DNA of 64,000 bases, from NCBI GenBank assembly GCA_942491185.1, contig CALOAB010000004.1, positions 124,001 to 188,000 of the forward strand, read 5' to 3'. The notes beneath the pieces are model-generated. The model had not been told where the DNA came from, did no database searches, and saw only the letters and a list, made by a program, of their open reading frames with translations. This DNA comes from SLRI01 sp942491185 (GTDB lineage Bacteria > Pseudomonadota > Alphaproteobacteria > Geminicoccales > Geminicoccaceae). The position numbers were made by a program, and so were the translations under genes. Numbering within the stretch: the first letter of the stretch is position 1; the number at the start of each line of letters is the position of its first letter. Positions 9,182 to 17,067 of the stretch are shown in pieces.

Positions 9182-9858
9182 CTGAGCGACTGCAGCGCGT
9201 CCCGCAGCTCGCGATTGAGCAATCCATCGAGCTGTCCGGCGCGACGCGTGTCAGACTCTTCACCACCGCTCGCGCCCGAAGCAGCGGCCGGACGATGTGA
9301 AGAGCGATCCAGCGAGGCACCGCGCGAAGCGATCCTCAAGTCGTCGATAGGAGGCTCGGCAATCGACGGCAAGTCCTCAAACGCATGCAGGGTCGCGCGT
9401 TCCTGCTCGTGCATGTCGCCAGTCGTGACGGCATCAGCGGCAGGAGATCGCCGCAGCCGATCGCCGCGCTCTTCCGTCAACAAGTCAGCCGAGGCAGCGG
9501 CGCTGCGAGAACTCTGCGTGCGCCGCTCGGCCAGCCGCGTCGCACCCTGCTCGACAACACCGTCGAGCCGCTTCGCGACGCGCCCCGCATTCTCGGTCAA
9601 TCGCGCCAAGGTCTCGGCTTGCTGACGCGCTTGCCGCTCTCGTTCGCCAGCGCTGGTCTCGATCGCCCGGCTGGCCTCGCGCATGTGCAGCACGGTTTGT
9701 TCGGCTCGCGCCGTAGCCTCCACCAAGTCGGCGACGAAGCCCTGCAGCTCGCCACGATCGGCGCGCAACCCGCGCAGGCGCGAATGCACCAAGACGCACC
9801 AAGCGATGGTCAAGAGCAGCAGAACAACGAGCAGGAGCTGCAGGGTCAGGTCAATCAT
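9178..9858 (-). CDS. DUF6468 flagellar-locus protein
   Basis: A 226-residue protein with one N-terminal transmembrane helix (residues 5-24, a run of Leu/Val) and a long helical, probably coiled-coil region to about residue 110. The C-terminus is low in complexity and rich in charged residues and Ser. It fits DUF6468, a family found in alphaproteobacterial flagellar clusters, whose function I do not know. The ATG at 9858 overlaps the end of fliM by 8 bases, so it is cotranslated with the switch protein. The longer frame to 9936 runs into fliM and is a shadow. It may act in basal-body or motor assembly, judged only from position. Confidence 0.75.
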   Translation of the reverse strand: MIDLTLQLLLVVLLLLTIAWCVLVHSRLRGLRADRGELQGFVADLVEATARAEQTVLHMREASRAIETSAGERERQARQQAETLARLTENAGRVAKRLDGVVEQGATRLAERRTQSSRSAAASADLLTEERGDRLRRSPAADAVTTGDMHEQERATLHAFEDLPSIAEPPIDDLRIASRGASLDRSSHRPAAASGASGGEESDTRRAGQLDGLLNRELRDALQSLR

Positions 9859-10990
9859 CGCTTCGTGTCCCTGGGCGCTCGAGCTTCTCCTCGACCTGGA
9901 TGCACAAATTGTCGCCCCGCTGACCCACCTTGCCACGCAGCATGGGCACGCTTCCGCAGCGGAGCGTGACGGCCGAATCCGGACGCGAACGCAGCTTTAG
10001 CATCGAACCGACCTCGAGCTTGGCAACATAGTTCAAGCTTACCGTCTGCTCTTCCAGGACCGCCTCGAGATCGACGTCGGTCACCCAGATCTCTCGCGCC
10101 AGGTGACCTTCCCAGATGGAATCTCGACCGAACTTCTCACCCATGAACATCTGCAAGAGCAGATCGCGCGCCGGTTCCAAGGTCGCGTAAGGTATCAAGA
10201 ATTCGATCGTGCCGCCGCGGTCCTCCATGTCGATCCGCATCTTGAAGACGATGCACGCATTGCCCGGCCGAGCGATCGCCGCAAAGCGAGGGTTGGTCTC
10301 CATGCGCTCGAAGCGGAAATTGACGTCGGTGATCGGCGCAAATGCGTTGCTCAAATCCTGCAGCAAGAGCCTGATCAGCCGCTCGACCAGCGAGGCTTCG
10401 ATCGTCGTGTAGGGCCGACCCTCGATGCGCATCGGCACGGTGCCGCGTCGACCACCGAGCAGCACGTCGACGATCGAGTAGATCATCGGGCTGTCGACCG
10501 TCACGAGGCCAAAATTGTCCCACTCCACGGCCTTGAAGACAGCAATCATTGCCGGCAATGGCACGGAGTTCAGATAGTCGCCGAACCGCTGCGCTGTGAT
10601 GTTGTCGAGATTGACGTCTACATTCTCGGAGGTGAAATTCCGGACGCTGGTGGTCAGCATGCGCTCGAGGCGGTCGAAGACCACCTCCAGCATCGGCAGG
10701 CGCTCGTAGGTCACATCGTTCGAGTTGACCAGCGCCATGATGCCGAAGCGATCGTCGCTACCCTTCTCCTCGTCAACCCCGAGAAGGCTGTCGATCTCGT
10801 CCTGATTGAGCACCCGGCTGGCCTTGCCGGCAGCGCTGGACTCGGCCGTCGAGCCGCCACCGGCTTGGCCGTGATCACCGGTCAGGCTGTCCCAATCGGA
10901 AGCGAGGCCAGCTTCAGCCTCGCCGCCGTCTGCCGCCAGCTCGTCGGCGACCTCCTGCTGCTCGACACTGGTCGTGCCGGGATCCGTCAT
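9851..10990 (-). CDS. fliM: flagellar motor switch protein FliM
   Basis: A 379-residue switch-complex (C-ring) protein. It sits at the cytoplasmic face of the motor and links CheY-phosphate to rotation direction. LNQDEIDSLLG near residue 62 is the FliM N-terminal CheY-binding element, here after about 60 extra acidic residues. The middle CheC-like domain spans about 100-290. The C-terminal SpoA domain ends the protein (SLNYVAKLEVGSMLKLRS onward). The ATG at 10990 is 52 bases downstream of fliL. The extended N-terminus before the CheY-binding motif is longer than in enterobacterial FliM. Confidence 0.97.
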   Translation of the reverse strand: MTDPGTTSVEQQEVADELAADGGEAEAGLASDWDSLTGDHGQAGGGSTAESSAAGKASRVLNQDEIDSLLGVDEEKGSDDRFGIMALVNSNDVTYERLPMLEVVFDRLERMLTTSVRNFTSENVDVNLDNITAQRFGDYLNSVPLPAMIAVFKAVEWDNFGLVTVDSPMIYSIVDVLLGGRRGTVPMRIEGRPYTTIEASLVERLIRLLLQDLSNAFAPITDVNFRFERMETNPRFAAIARPGNACIVFKMRIDMEDRGGTIEFLIPYATLEPARDLLLQMFMGEKFGRDSIWEGHLAREIWVTDVDLEAVLEEQTVSLNYVAKLEVGSMLKLRSRPDSAVTLRCGSVPMLRGKVGQRGDNLCIQVEEKLERPGTRSDD

Positions 10991-11042
10991 CGACTCTTCC
11001 TCGATCCGGTCACCACCCAGTGACCTCTGTGCTCTACCGCTC

Positions 11043-11573
11043 CTATTGGACCAGCATTTCCTTGATCAGCACGTCGCCGACATGAGCAGGCGCCAGCGCC
11101 AGGTTGACCCGGGCAGTGAGCTCCTCCTTCAGGCGGCCGAGACCGCCAGAGCCGCTCACCTCGTCGATCGTGAGCGCTCGAAGGTAAGTCTGAAAGCTGT
11201 CCATCACCCGCGGCATCAACGTCTCCACCTCGGTGGCGACGGCCGCATTCTCGACCTCGAGAGCCACCTTGAGCTTGAGGAAACGCGATCGCTGGCCCAG
11301 CGAGTGCAGGTTCACCAAAATGTCGGGGATATCGACGAAAACGATCTCTGATCGCCGCTTCGCCGCATCCTCTGCCGCCTGCTCCGCAGTCATTTCATGG
11401 TCGTCCACTGCGGCCTCATGATCGTCAGCTCCGCCGAAGAAGCCCATGAACCACGCTCCGCCAGCACCGGCGCCGATGAGCAGGACAAGGGCCGCCGCGG
11501 CAATGATCATGAGCTTCTTCTTGCCGCTCTTGGGCTTCTCGACCTCGTCCTCGGCAGTCGTCTCATCGGCCAT
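11043..11573 (-). CDS. fliL: flagellar basal body-associated protein FliL
   Basis: A 176-residue single-pass inner-membrane protein that surrounds the stator and supports motor torque. A lysine-rich cytoplasmic start precedes a transmembrane helix at about residues 21-44. The acidic linker leads to the periplasmic FliL domain, with the typical EIVFVDIPDILVNLHS segment. I chose the ATG at 11573 because it gives the usual FliL layout; the upstream frame to 11822 lies across the regulatory region. First gene of the leftward operon fliL-fliM-DUF6468-motE. Confidence 0.95.
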   Translation of the reverse strand: MADETTAEDEVEKPKSGKKKLMIIAAAALVLLIGAGAGGAWFMGFFGGADDHEAAVDDHEMTAEQAAEDAAKRRSEIVFVDIPDILVNLHSLGQRSRFLKLKVALEVENAAVATEVETLMPRVMDSFQTYLRALTIDEVSGSGGLGRLKEELTARVNLALAPAHVGDVLIKEMLVQ

Positions 11574-11688
11574 CGGCACCTGTCCTTGCTCGAGCCCACG
11601 CGCGACGCGGGCGATCTCAAGCAGTCTTTCTAGCCATGCTTGGTTAAGGAAGCGTTTCCGCAGCAGGCGAATTGCGCCAGGCCGGCAG

Positions 11689-11734
11689 GGATTGCCGGGT
11701 GTGGGCACGGATTGCCGGGTCGAAGCTGCCGGGT
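11689..11734. repeat. tandem repeats with dyad symmetry upstream of sigma-54 promoter
   Basis: The 12-base word GGATTGCCGGGT occurs at 11689-11700 and again at 11709-11720, exactly 20 bases apart. A shorter copy (TGCCGGGT) lies at 11727-11734. The first copy is part of a dyad, CCGGCA-GGGAT-TGCCGG (11682-11698). The array lies about 55-100 bases upstream of the -24 element, the usual place for a sigma-54 enhancer. It resembles the ftr elements bound by FlbD in Caulobacter in position and symmetry; the match in sequence is not asserted. Confidence 0.55.
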
Positions 11735-11785
11735 TGCCGCGTGCGACGAGCCGTGGCCTCAACAATTCCGAGCCAAAAAAGGGGT

Positions 11786-11802
11786 TGGCACGGCGCGTGC
11801 AT
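11786..11802 (+). promoter_or_regulatory. sigma-54 (RpoN) -24/-12 promoter for flgF operon
   Basis: TTGGCACG-GCGC-GTGCA matches the RpoN consensus TGGCACG-N4-TTGCA with one mismatch. The invariant GG (11788-11789) and GC (11800-11801) are separated by exactly 10 bases. It faces flgF, whose ATG is 42 bases past the -12 element. This fits the late-class sigma-54 control of rod and ring genes known in Caulobacter and relatives. A long leading A/G run (11776-11785) precedes it. Confidence 0.75.
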
Positions 11803-11844
11803 CCGATTGCCAAGTGACGCAAGGATTAGGTTGATCGGACCTCG

Positions 11845-12558
11845 ATGGACAATACGAGCTATGTCGCGCTGAGCCGGCAGGTTTCACTGGAACGCCAGAT
11901 GGCCGTGGTCGCTGGCAACATCGCGAACATGAACACGCATGGCTTCAAGACAGAGCAGGTCTTGTTCGAATCCGTGCTCGAGCGCGCCGGCGAGCCCGGC
12001 AATGTCGCCTTTGTTCGAGATAGCGGGCTGGTTCGCGATTCGGCGCCTGGCGCCTTCGACACCACTGGCAATCCGCTCGACCTCGCGATCAATGGCGAAG
12101 GCTACTTCACGGTCATGACCGAGGCGGGACCACGCTACACACGAGCTGGCCATTTCACCGTCGACGAGAATGGTCAAGTGGTTGCCAGCGGCGGCCATTC
12201 ACTGCTCGACAGCGGCGGTGCGGCGATCCAGCTGCCGCCGCAGAGCGGTCCCATCAGCATCGGGCGAGACGGCACGATCTCCACCGATGAAGGCATCATC
12301 GGTGCCGTTGGCGTGGTCCGCTTCGCCGATGATGCGGCGCTGAACCGCGAAGGCGACAGCCTGCTGGCGACCGCGCAAGCGCCGGAGCAAGTCGTCGTTC
12401 CCGATATCGCCCAGGGCCGGCTCGAGCGGTCGAATGTCCAACCGGTATTGGAGATGACGCGAATGATGGAGACCGTCCGCGCCTTCCAGAACACCCAACG
12501 CCTGCTGGAGACGCATCACGAGATGGTCCGCCGCGTGATCGATCAGGCGAGCAGCTGA
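11845..12558 (+). CDS. flgF: flagellar basal-body rod protein FlgF
   Basis: A 237-residue proximal rod protein exported by the flagellar type III system. The N-terminus carries the flagellar rod/hook motif (VSLERQMAVVAGNIANMNTHGFK, residues 14-36). The C-terminus holds the conserved ERSNVQPVLEMTRMMETVRAFQ helix, both of which pack into the rod core. There is no cleavable signal peptide, as expected. It is first in the operon, downstream of a sigma-54 promoter. The ribosome-binding site is weak (GGA, 6 bases before the ATG). 49 bases separate it from flgG. Confidence 0.95.
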   Translation: MDNTSYVALSRQVSLERQMAVVAGNIANMNTHGFKTEQVLFESVLERAGEPGNVAFVRDSGLVRDSAPGAFDTTGNPLDLAINGEGYFTVMTEAGPRYTRAGHFTVDENGQVVASGGHSLLDSGGAAIQLPPQSGPISIGRDGTISTDEGIIGAVGVVRFADDAALNREGDSLLATAQAPEQVVVPDIAQGRLERSNVQPVLEMTRMMETVRAFQNTQRLLETHHEMVRRVIDQASS

Positions 12559-12607
12559 GCCGCATGCCGGTTTCCGCCCAGTCCGTGAGCTTCCCAAGGA
12601 GTCTGCC

Positions 12608-13393
12608 ATGCGCTCGATGAGCGTCGCCGCCACCGGCATGATGGCCCAGCAGCTGCATGTCGAGGTCATCTCCAACAACATCGCCAACATGACGACGACG
12701 GGCTTCAAGCGAATGCGCCCGGAGTTCCAGGACCTGCTCTACCAGAGCCAGCGACGGATCGGCGCCGCGTCTTCCGCCGATGGAACGATCGTGCCCGCCG
12801 GCGTGCAGCTCGGCATGGGGGTCAAGACCGCGTCGGTCTATCGCGTGCTCGAGCAGGGCAACCTCGTGAACACGGAGAATGCGCTCGACCTGGCCGTCCA
12901 GGGCGAAGGCTACTTCGCTGTCGAGCTGCCGACCGGCGAGCTCGGCTACACCCGCTCCGGCAACTTCCAGCTGAGTCCAGACGGCGAGATCGTCACCGCC
13001 GACGGCTATCTCGTCTCGCCCGGCATTGCCGTGCCGGAGGACGCGATCGAGGTCGCCATCAATGCCGAGGGCATGGTGACGGCCAAGGTGCAGGGCGAGG
13101 TCGCAATGCGGGACCTCGGCCAATTGGAGCTTGCGACCTTCGTCAACCCGGTCGGGCTCGAAGCCATCGGCGACAACCTGCTGCTCGAGACGGAGGCCTC
13201 CGGCACGGCCAATCTCGGGCCTCCTGGCAGCGAGGGCTGGGGCAGCGTGCTGCAGGGCTTCCTCGAGAGCTCGAACGTCAATCCGGTGCAGGAGATCACC
13301 AGCCTGATCACCGCGCAACGCGCCTACGACATGAACTCGAAGGTCATCTCGGCCTCGGACGAGATGATGATGACGGTGACCCAGCTCCGATGA
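12608..13393 (+). CDS. flgG: flagellar distal rod protein FlgG
   Basis: A 261-residue distal rod protein, the usual FlgG length. It has the N-terminal rod motif (SVAATGMMAQQLHVEVISNNIAN region, residues 5-27), the FlgG-like DLLYQ segment, the central beta domain and the C-terminal ESSNVNPVQEITSLITAQRAYD helix. AAGGAG at 12597-12602 lies 5 bases before the ATG and is a strong ribosome-binding site. Its stop overlaps the flgA start by 4 bases (ATGA). Confidence 0.97.
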   Translation: MRSMSVAATGMMAQQLHVEVISNNIANMTTTGFKRMRPEFQDLLYQSQRRIGAASSADGTIVPAGVQLGMGVKTASVYRVLEQGNLVNTENALDLAVQGEGYFAVELPTGELGYTRSGNFQLSPDGEIVTADGYLVSPGIAVPEDAIEVAINAEGMVTAKVQGEVAMRDLGQLELATFVNPVGLEAIGDNLLLETEASGTANLGPPGSEGWGSVLQGFLESSNVNPVQEITSLITAQRAYDMNSKVISASDEMMMTVTQLR

Positions 13394-14154
13394 TCTCGAT
13401 GCCTCGAATGATACGCATAACCTCGCGCAAGGCGCTTGCCGGGCTCATCCTGTTGGCCGCGCTGGCCATGCCTGGGCCGGCACGCGGGCTGGCCTGGCTC
13501 GCACCGGGCGAGCCGCTCCTCGAGGCCCATCTCACAGCAATGGTCGAGCCGGCGCTGCCGGCATCCGAAACCTTCCAGCTCAGCTTCACCCATCCAGCAT
13601 TGCCGCTCTCGAACCCGGCTTCCAGCGAGGCCCATCTCCAGCTGCTCGAGCTGCGCCACGATCCGCGCACCGAGCGCTTCACCGGCGCCTTTCTGGTTCG
13701 CCTCGCAACTGGCGAGGAGCGGGCCATCGGCTTTGCCGGCGAGGCCCGCGCCATGGTCGAGGTTCCGGTGCCGTTGCGGACCATTGCGGCTGGCGAGCAG
13801 CTGGAGCCGGCACTGCTCGAGCTGACGCTCTTGGCCGAGCGGCAGCTTCGCCCCGACACGCTGCTCGATCCGACCGAGCTGGCCGGTCTCGAGACACGTC
13901 GTCGACTGCTGCCGGGCCGGCCCGTGCGCCGCCGCGACGTGCAAGAGCAGCAGCTGGTTCGCCGTGGCGAGCCGGTGGACGTCATCTATCGAGTGCCCGG
14001 CATCGAGGTCACCGTTACGGCACGCGCACTCGAGGACGGCAGCCGCGGCAGCCTCGTTGCAGCGACCAACCTGGAAAGCGGCCGGCGCCTTACCGGTGTC
14101 GTCACCGGGGCTGGTGAGATCACGCTCGGTGCCAGACGGGAGATATCGAGATGA
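13390..14154 (+). CDS. flgA: flagellar P-ring assembly chaperone FlgA
   Basis: A 254-residue periplasmic chaperone for P-ring (FlgI) assembly. A Sec signal peptide covers about residues 1-33, with basic residues, a Leu/Ala core, and likely cleavage after an Ala-rich stretch. The C-terminal half is the SAF domain, running from the VPVPLRTIAAGEQLEP segment to the GAGEITLG end. The start is coupled to flgG and its stop to flgH, both by ATGA overlaps. FlgI, its client, is not in this window, so the P-ring gene must lie elsewhere. Confidence 0.93.
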   Translation: MISMPRMIRITSRKALAGLILLAALAMPGPARGLAWLAPGEPLLEAHLTAMVEPALPASETFQLSFTHPALPLSNPASSEAHLQLLELRHDPRTERFTGAFLVRLATGEERAIGFAGEARAMVEVPVPLRTIAAGEQLEPALLELTLLAERQLRPDTLLDPTELAGLETRRRLLPGRPVRRRDVQEQQLVRRGEPVDVIYRVPGIEVTVTARALEDGSRGSLVAATNLESGRRLTGVVTGAGEITLGARREISR

Positions 14155-14897
14155 ACGGCCTCGCACGCACCGGCCTCGTCGTCGGACTGCTGCTGCTCGG
14201 CGCCTGCAACACGATCGATCGGCTGAGCCAAGTCGGCAAGCCGCCGCCTCTCGGGCCGATCGAGAACCCGACGGAGAGCCCCGGCTACCGGCCCGTGACG
14301 ATCCCGATGCCACCGCCCGAGGAGCCGCGGAGCGCTGGTGCGAACTCGCTTTGGCGCGAAGGTGCGAGGGGATTCTTCCGTGACCAGCGGGCGCGGCGTG
14401 TTGGCGATCTCCTGACCGTTAGTGTCACTGTCGACGATGAGGCGACGCTCTCGAACGAGAGCTCGAGGTCGCGCGACAACGAGGACAATCTGGGCATTCC
14501 CAACTTTTTCGGCCTGCAGAGCAAGCTCGACAAGATTTTCCCGAACGCTGTGAACCCGTCGGCCCTGGTCACCGCCTCGAGCGACATGACCAATCAGGGC
14601 CGCGGCAATGTGCGCCGCCAGGAAACCATCGACTTCAACATTGCCGCCACGATCGTCCAGGTCCTGCCCAACGGCAACATGGTGATCAACGGCAAGCAGG
14701 AGATCCGGGTGAACTTCGAGGTCCGCGAGATCGTGGTTGCCGGAATCGTCCGGCCGGAGGACATCACGCCCGGCAACTCGATCAGCCAGGAGAAGATCGC
14801 CGAGCTCCGCGTCGCCTACGGGGGCCGCGGTCAGATCACCGATGTCCAGCAACCCCGCTACGGCGCACAAGTGTTGGATATCATCCTGCCCTACTGA
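14151..14897 (+). CDS. flgH: flagellar L-ring lipoprotein FlgH
   Basis: A 248-residue outer-membrane lipoprotein that forms the L-ring around the rod. The signal peptide ends with the lipobox LLGAC near residues 16-20, so Cys20 would be lipidated. The FlgH domain follows, with SLWREGARGFF, RRVGDLLTVSV and a C-terminal GRGQITDVQQPRYGAQVLDI segment. It is coupled to flgA by a 4-base overlap and is the last flagellar gene of the rightward operon here. 226 bases of unassigned sequence follow. Confidence 0.96.
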   Translation: MNGLARTGLVVGLLLLGACNTIDRLSQVGKPPPLGPIENPTESPGYRPVTIPMPPPEEPRSAGANSLWREGARGFFRDQRARRVGDLLTVSVTVDDEATLSNESSRSRDNEDNLGIPNFFGLQSKLDKIFPNAVNPSALVTASSDMTNQGRGNVRRQETIDFNIAATIVQVLPNGNMVINGKQEIRVNFEVREIVVAGIVRPEDITPGNSISQEKIAELRVAYGGRGQITDVQQPRYGAQVLDIILPY

Positions 14898-15123
14898 GAG
14901 CTCATCCGAAGCCCGCTGCGGCGCTGGCGCGACGCCGGCCCGGCCGCCGCTCCAAGTCGCTGCCTCGCAACCGCGGTCACGTGCGCCGGCCGGCGGGTCG
15001 TGCGGTGCCGGCCTCCCGCCGCCCTATCGCGCCGGTTGCGGCACCTGCGGCGCGCATTCTTTGCTCGACCAACGCCATTCCCTCGCGCACTCTCGGCCCG
15101 AGTTGCAGCTGGGGGAGAGACGA

Positions 15124-16311
15124 TTGGCGGATGGCATCTTCGCGCGGCTCGGCGTGCCGGTGATCGTCAACGGCAAGGGCACGGCGACGCGGCTTTCCGG
15201 GGGCATCATGCACCCGGAGGTCGCAGCGGCAATGGTCGAGGCGTCGACCGCGTGTGTGGACATGGTGGCCCTGCATGCCGGCGCGTCACGACGGATCGCA
15301 GCCGTCACGGGGGCCGAGAGCGGACTCGTCACGTCGGGTGCAGCCGCCGGCCTGCTGCTCGCGGCTGCGGCCTGCATCGCCAGGCTCGATCCGGCGGTGA
15401 TGGCGGCGCTGCCGCGGACCCGCGGCATTGCCAACGAGGTCGTGATGGTGCGCAGCCAGCGCAACGCCTACGACCACGCCATCCGCACGGCAGGTGCCAG
15501 GATCGTCGAGGTCGGGCTCCCGGACCGCTTTGCCGGAGCGGGCGAGCGTGACGCGGAGCCCTGGGAGATCGACGCCGGCATCGGTCCGCGCACCGCCGCC
15601 GTGCTCTGGGTAGCGGACACAGTTGCTCGCCCCGCATTGGCCGAGGTCGTGAAGGTAGCACACGCGCGAGGTGTCCCGGTGATCGTCGATGCTGCGGCCG
15701 AGCTGCCCCCCAAGGCCAACCTCAAGAGCTTTATCGAGATCGGCGCGGACCTGGTCGCGTTCTCGGGCGGCAAGGCGCTCGGCGGACCACAAGCGTCGGG
15801 CATTCTCGCCGGCCGTCGCGAGCTGATCATGTCGGCAGCGCTGCAGATGCTCGACCTCGACATGGCGCTCGACGTCTTCGACCCGCCGCCCGAGTTCATC
15901 GACAAGGCCCGGCTGCCAGGCCTGCCGCGCAATGGCGTCGGCCGCCCGTGCAAGGCCGGCAAGGAGGAGATCGCAGGCCTCCTCGTGGCCTTGGAGCGGT
16001 TCGTGGCCGAGGACGACGACGCTCGGACGGCGCGGCTGGAGGTCCCGTTGCGGCAGATTCTGGACGCCCTGCCTGAGCTGCCGTTGACCATGGTCCGTGG
16101 GTCGGTGCCGCGGCTCTGCCTGGAGCTCGGCTCACCTGAGCGAGCACGGACACTCGATAGGGTGCTGCGCCAGCGGCAGCCGGCCGTCTATCTGGAGCCC
16201 GGCGAGATCGATCACGGGCGGCTCTTGGTGTCGCCCTTGTGCCTGAGGCCCGAGGACGCGGCGCTGATCACGACGGCATTGGCCGAAACCTGGCATGAGG
16301 TTGCAGAATGA
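15124..16311 (+). CDS. SelA-like PLP-dependent enzyme (aminotransferase V / DgaE-type lyase)
   Basis: A 395-residue PLP enzyme of the SelA-like fold-type I group, which includes D-glucosaminate-6-phosphate ammonia lyase DgaE. The N-terminus ARLGVPVIVNGKGTATRLSGG, the VIVDAAAE aspartate (Asp189) and the FSGGKALGGPQ motif with the presumed PLP lysine Lys217 are clear. I chose the TTG at 15124 because GGGGAGAG lies just upstream and the protein then starts as homologues do. The upstream frame to 14737 overlaps flgH out of phase. The stop overlaps the SDR start (ATGA). A role in amino-sugar or sugar-acid catabolism is inferred; selenocysteine synthesis is unlikely because no SelB or tRNA-Sec is seen. 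Confidence 0.8.
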   Translation: MADGIFARLGVPVIVNGKGTATRLSGGIMHPEVAAAMVEASTACVDMVALHAGASRRIAAVTGAESGLVTSGAAAGLLLAAAACIARLDPAVMAALPRTRGIANEVVMVRSQRNAYDHAIRTAGARIVEVGLPDRFAGAGERDAEPWEIDAGIGPRTAAVLWVADTVARPALAEVVKVAHARGVPVIVDAAAELPPKANLKSFIEIGADLVAFSGGKALGGPQASGILAGRRELIMSAALQMLDLDMALDVFDPPPEFIDKARLPGLPRNGVGRPCKAGKEEIAGLLVALERFVAEDDDARTARLEVPLRQILDALPELPLTMVRGSVPRLCLELGSPERARTLDRVLRQRQPAVYLEPGEIDHGRLLVSPLCLRPEDAALITTALAETWHEVAE

Positions 16312-17060
16312 CGGGACGGGTTGCCGGCAAGGTGGCGTTGGTCATGGGTGCGGCGCGAGGCATCGGTGCCGCGATCGCCGAGCGGCTGGCCGAGGAGGGC
16401 GCCGTGCTGGTCGTTGCGGATCGCGAGGCGGTGCTCGGCACGGCTACCGCCGCGCGGCTCGGTGGCTCCTTCATCCGCTGCGACGTCGGCGAGCCTGCCG
16501 ACATCACGGCTGCGGTGGAAGGTGCCGTCGCGAGCCACGGTCGGCTGGACATCCTCGTGCAGAACGCCGGCATCTTCCCGATGAACGACATCGTCGACAT
16601 GCCGGTCGACGAGTGGGACGACGTGCTCAGGGTCAATCTGCGCGGCTCGTTCCTCGCCACCCAGGCGGCGATGCGGGTCATGCTGCCGCAGCGGAGCGGG
16701 CGCATCGTGCTCACCTCCTCGATCACCGGGCCGAAGGTGACGCAAGGGGCGCACGCGCATTACGCCTCGAGCAAGGCCGGCATGATCGGGCTGATCCGCA
16801 CAGCCGCGCTCGAGGCGGCACCCGCGGGCGTGACCGTGAACGGCATCGAGCCCGGCAACATCATGACCGAGGGGATGCAGGCCGAGCGCTCACCCGCCTA
16901 TATCGACGCGATGGCCGCCGCCATCCCGATGGGCAAGCTCGGCACGCCGCGCGACGTCGCCAACGCCACGCTGTTCCTGGCTTCAGACGAGGCTGGCTTC
17001 ATCACCGGCACGACCATCGTCGTCGATGGCGGGCAGATCCTGCCGGAAAGCAAGCCGTAG
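16308..17060 (+). CDS. short-chain dehydrogenase/reductase
   Basis: A 250-residue classical SDR. The nucleotide-binding Rossmann turn is MGAARGIG (residues 14-21), slightly varied from TGxxxGIG. NAGIF follows, then a catalytic Ser in LTSSITG and the YASSK motif (Tyr and Lys). The C-terminal FITGTTIVVDGGQ is typical. An Asp after beta-2 (VADRE) suggests NAD(H) preference. It is translationally coupled to the SelA-like enzyme, so the pair likely acts in one catabolic path: dehydrogenation of a sugar or amino acid derivative plus elimination. The substrate is unknown. It converges with deoA, 7 bases away. Confidence 0.9.
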   Translation: MTGRVAGKVALVMGAARGIGAAIAERLAEEGAVLVVADREAVLGTATAARLGGSFIRCDVGEPADITAAVEGAVASHGRLDILVQNAGIFPMNDIVDMPVDEWDDVLRVNLRGSFLATQAAMRVMLPQRSGRIVLTSSITGPKVTQGAHAHYASSKAGMIGLIRTAALEAAPAGVTVNGIEPGNIMTEGMQAERSPAYIDAMAAAIPMGKLGTPRDVANATLFLASDEAGFITGTTIVVDGGQILPESKP

Positions 17061-17067
17061 CCGTCGC

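Noticed and set aside
11644..11658. Possible CtrA-type box (TTAA-N7-TTAA) in the fliL/flgF region
   Set aside because: Only one half site (TTAA) is present; the other half reads TTTC. This is not enough for a call.
15124..16311. Selenocysteine synthase SelA
   Set aside because: The PLP fold matches SelA-like proteins, but no selB or tRNA-Sec is seen, the length is shorter than SelA (about 460), and an SDR partner suggests catabolism.
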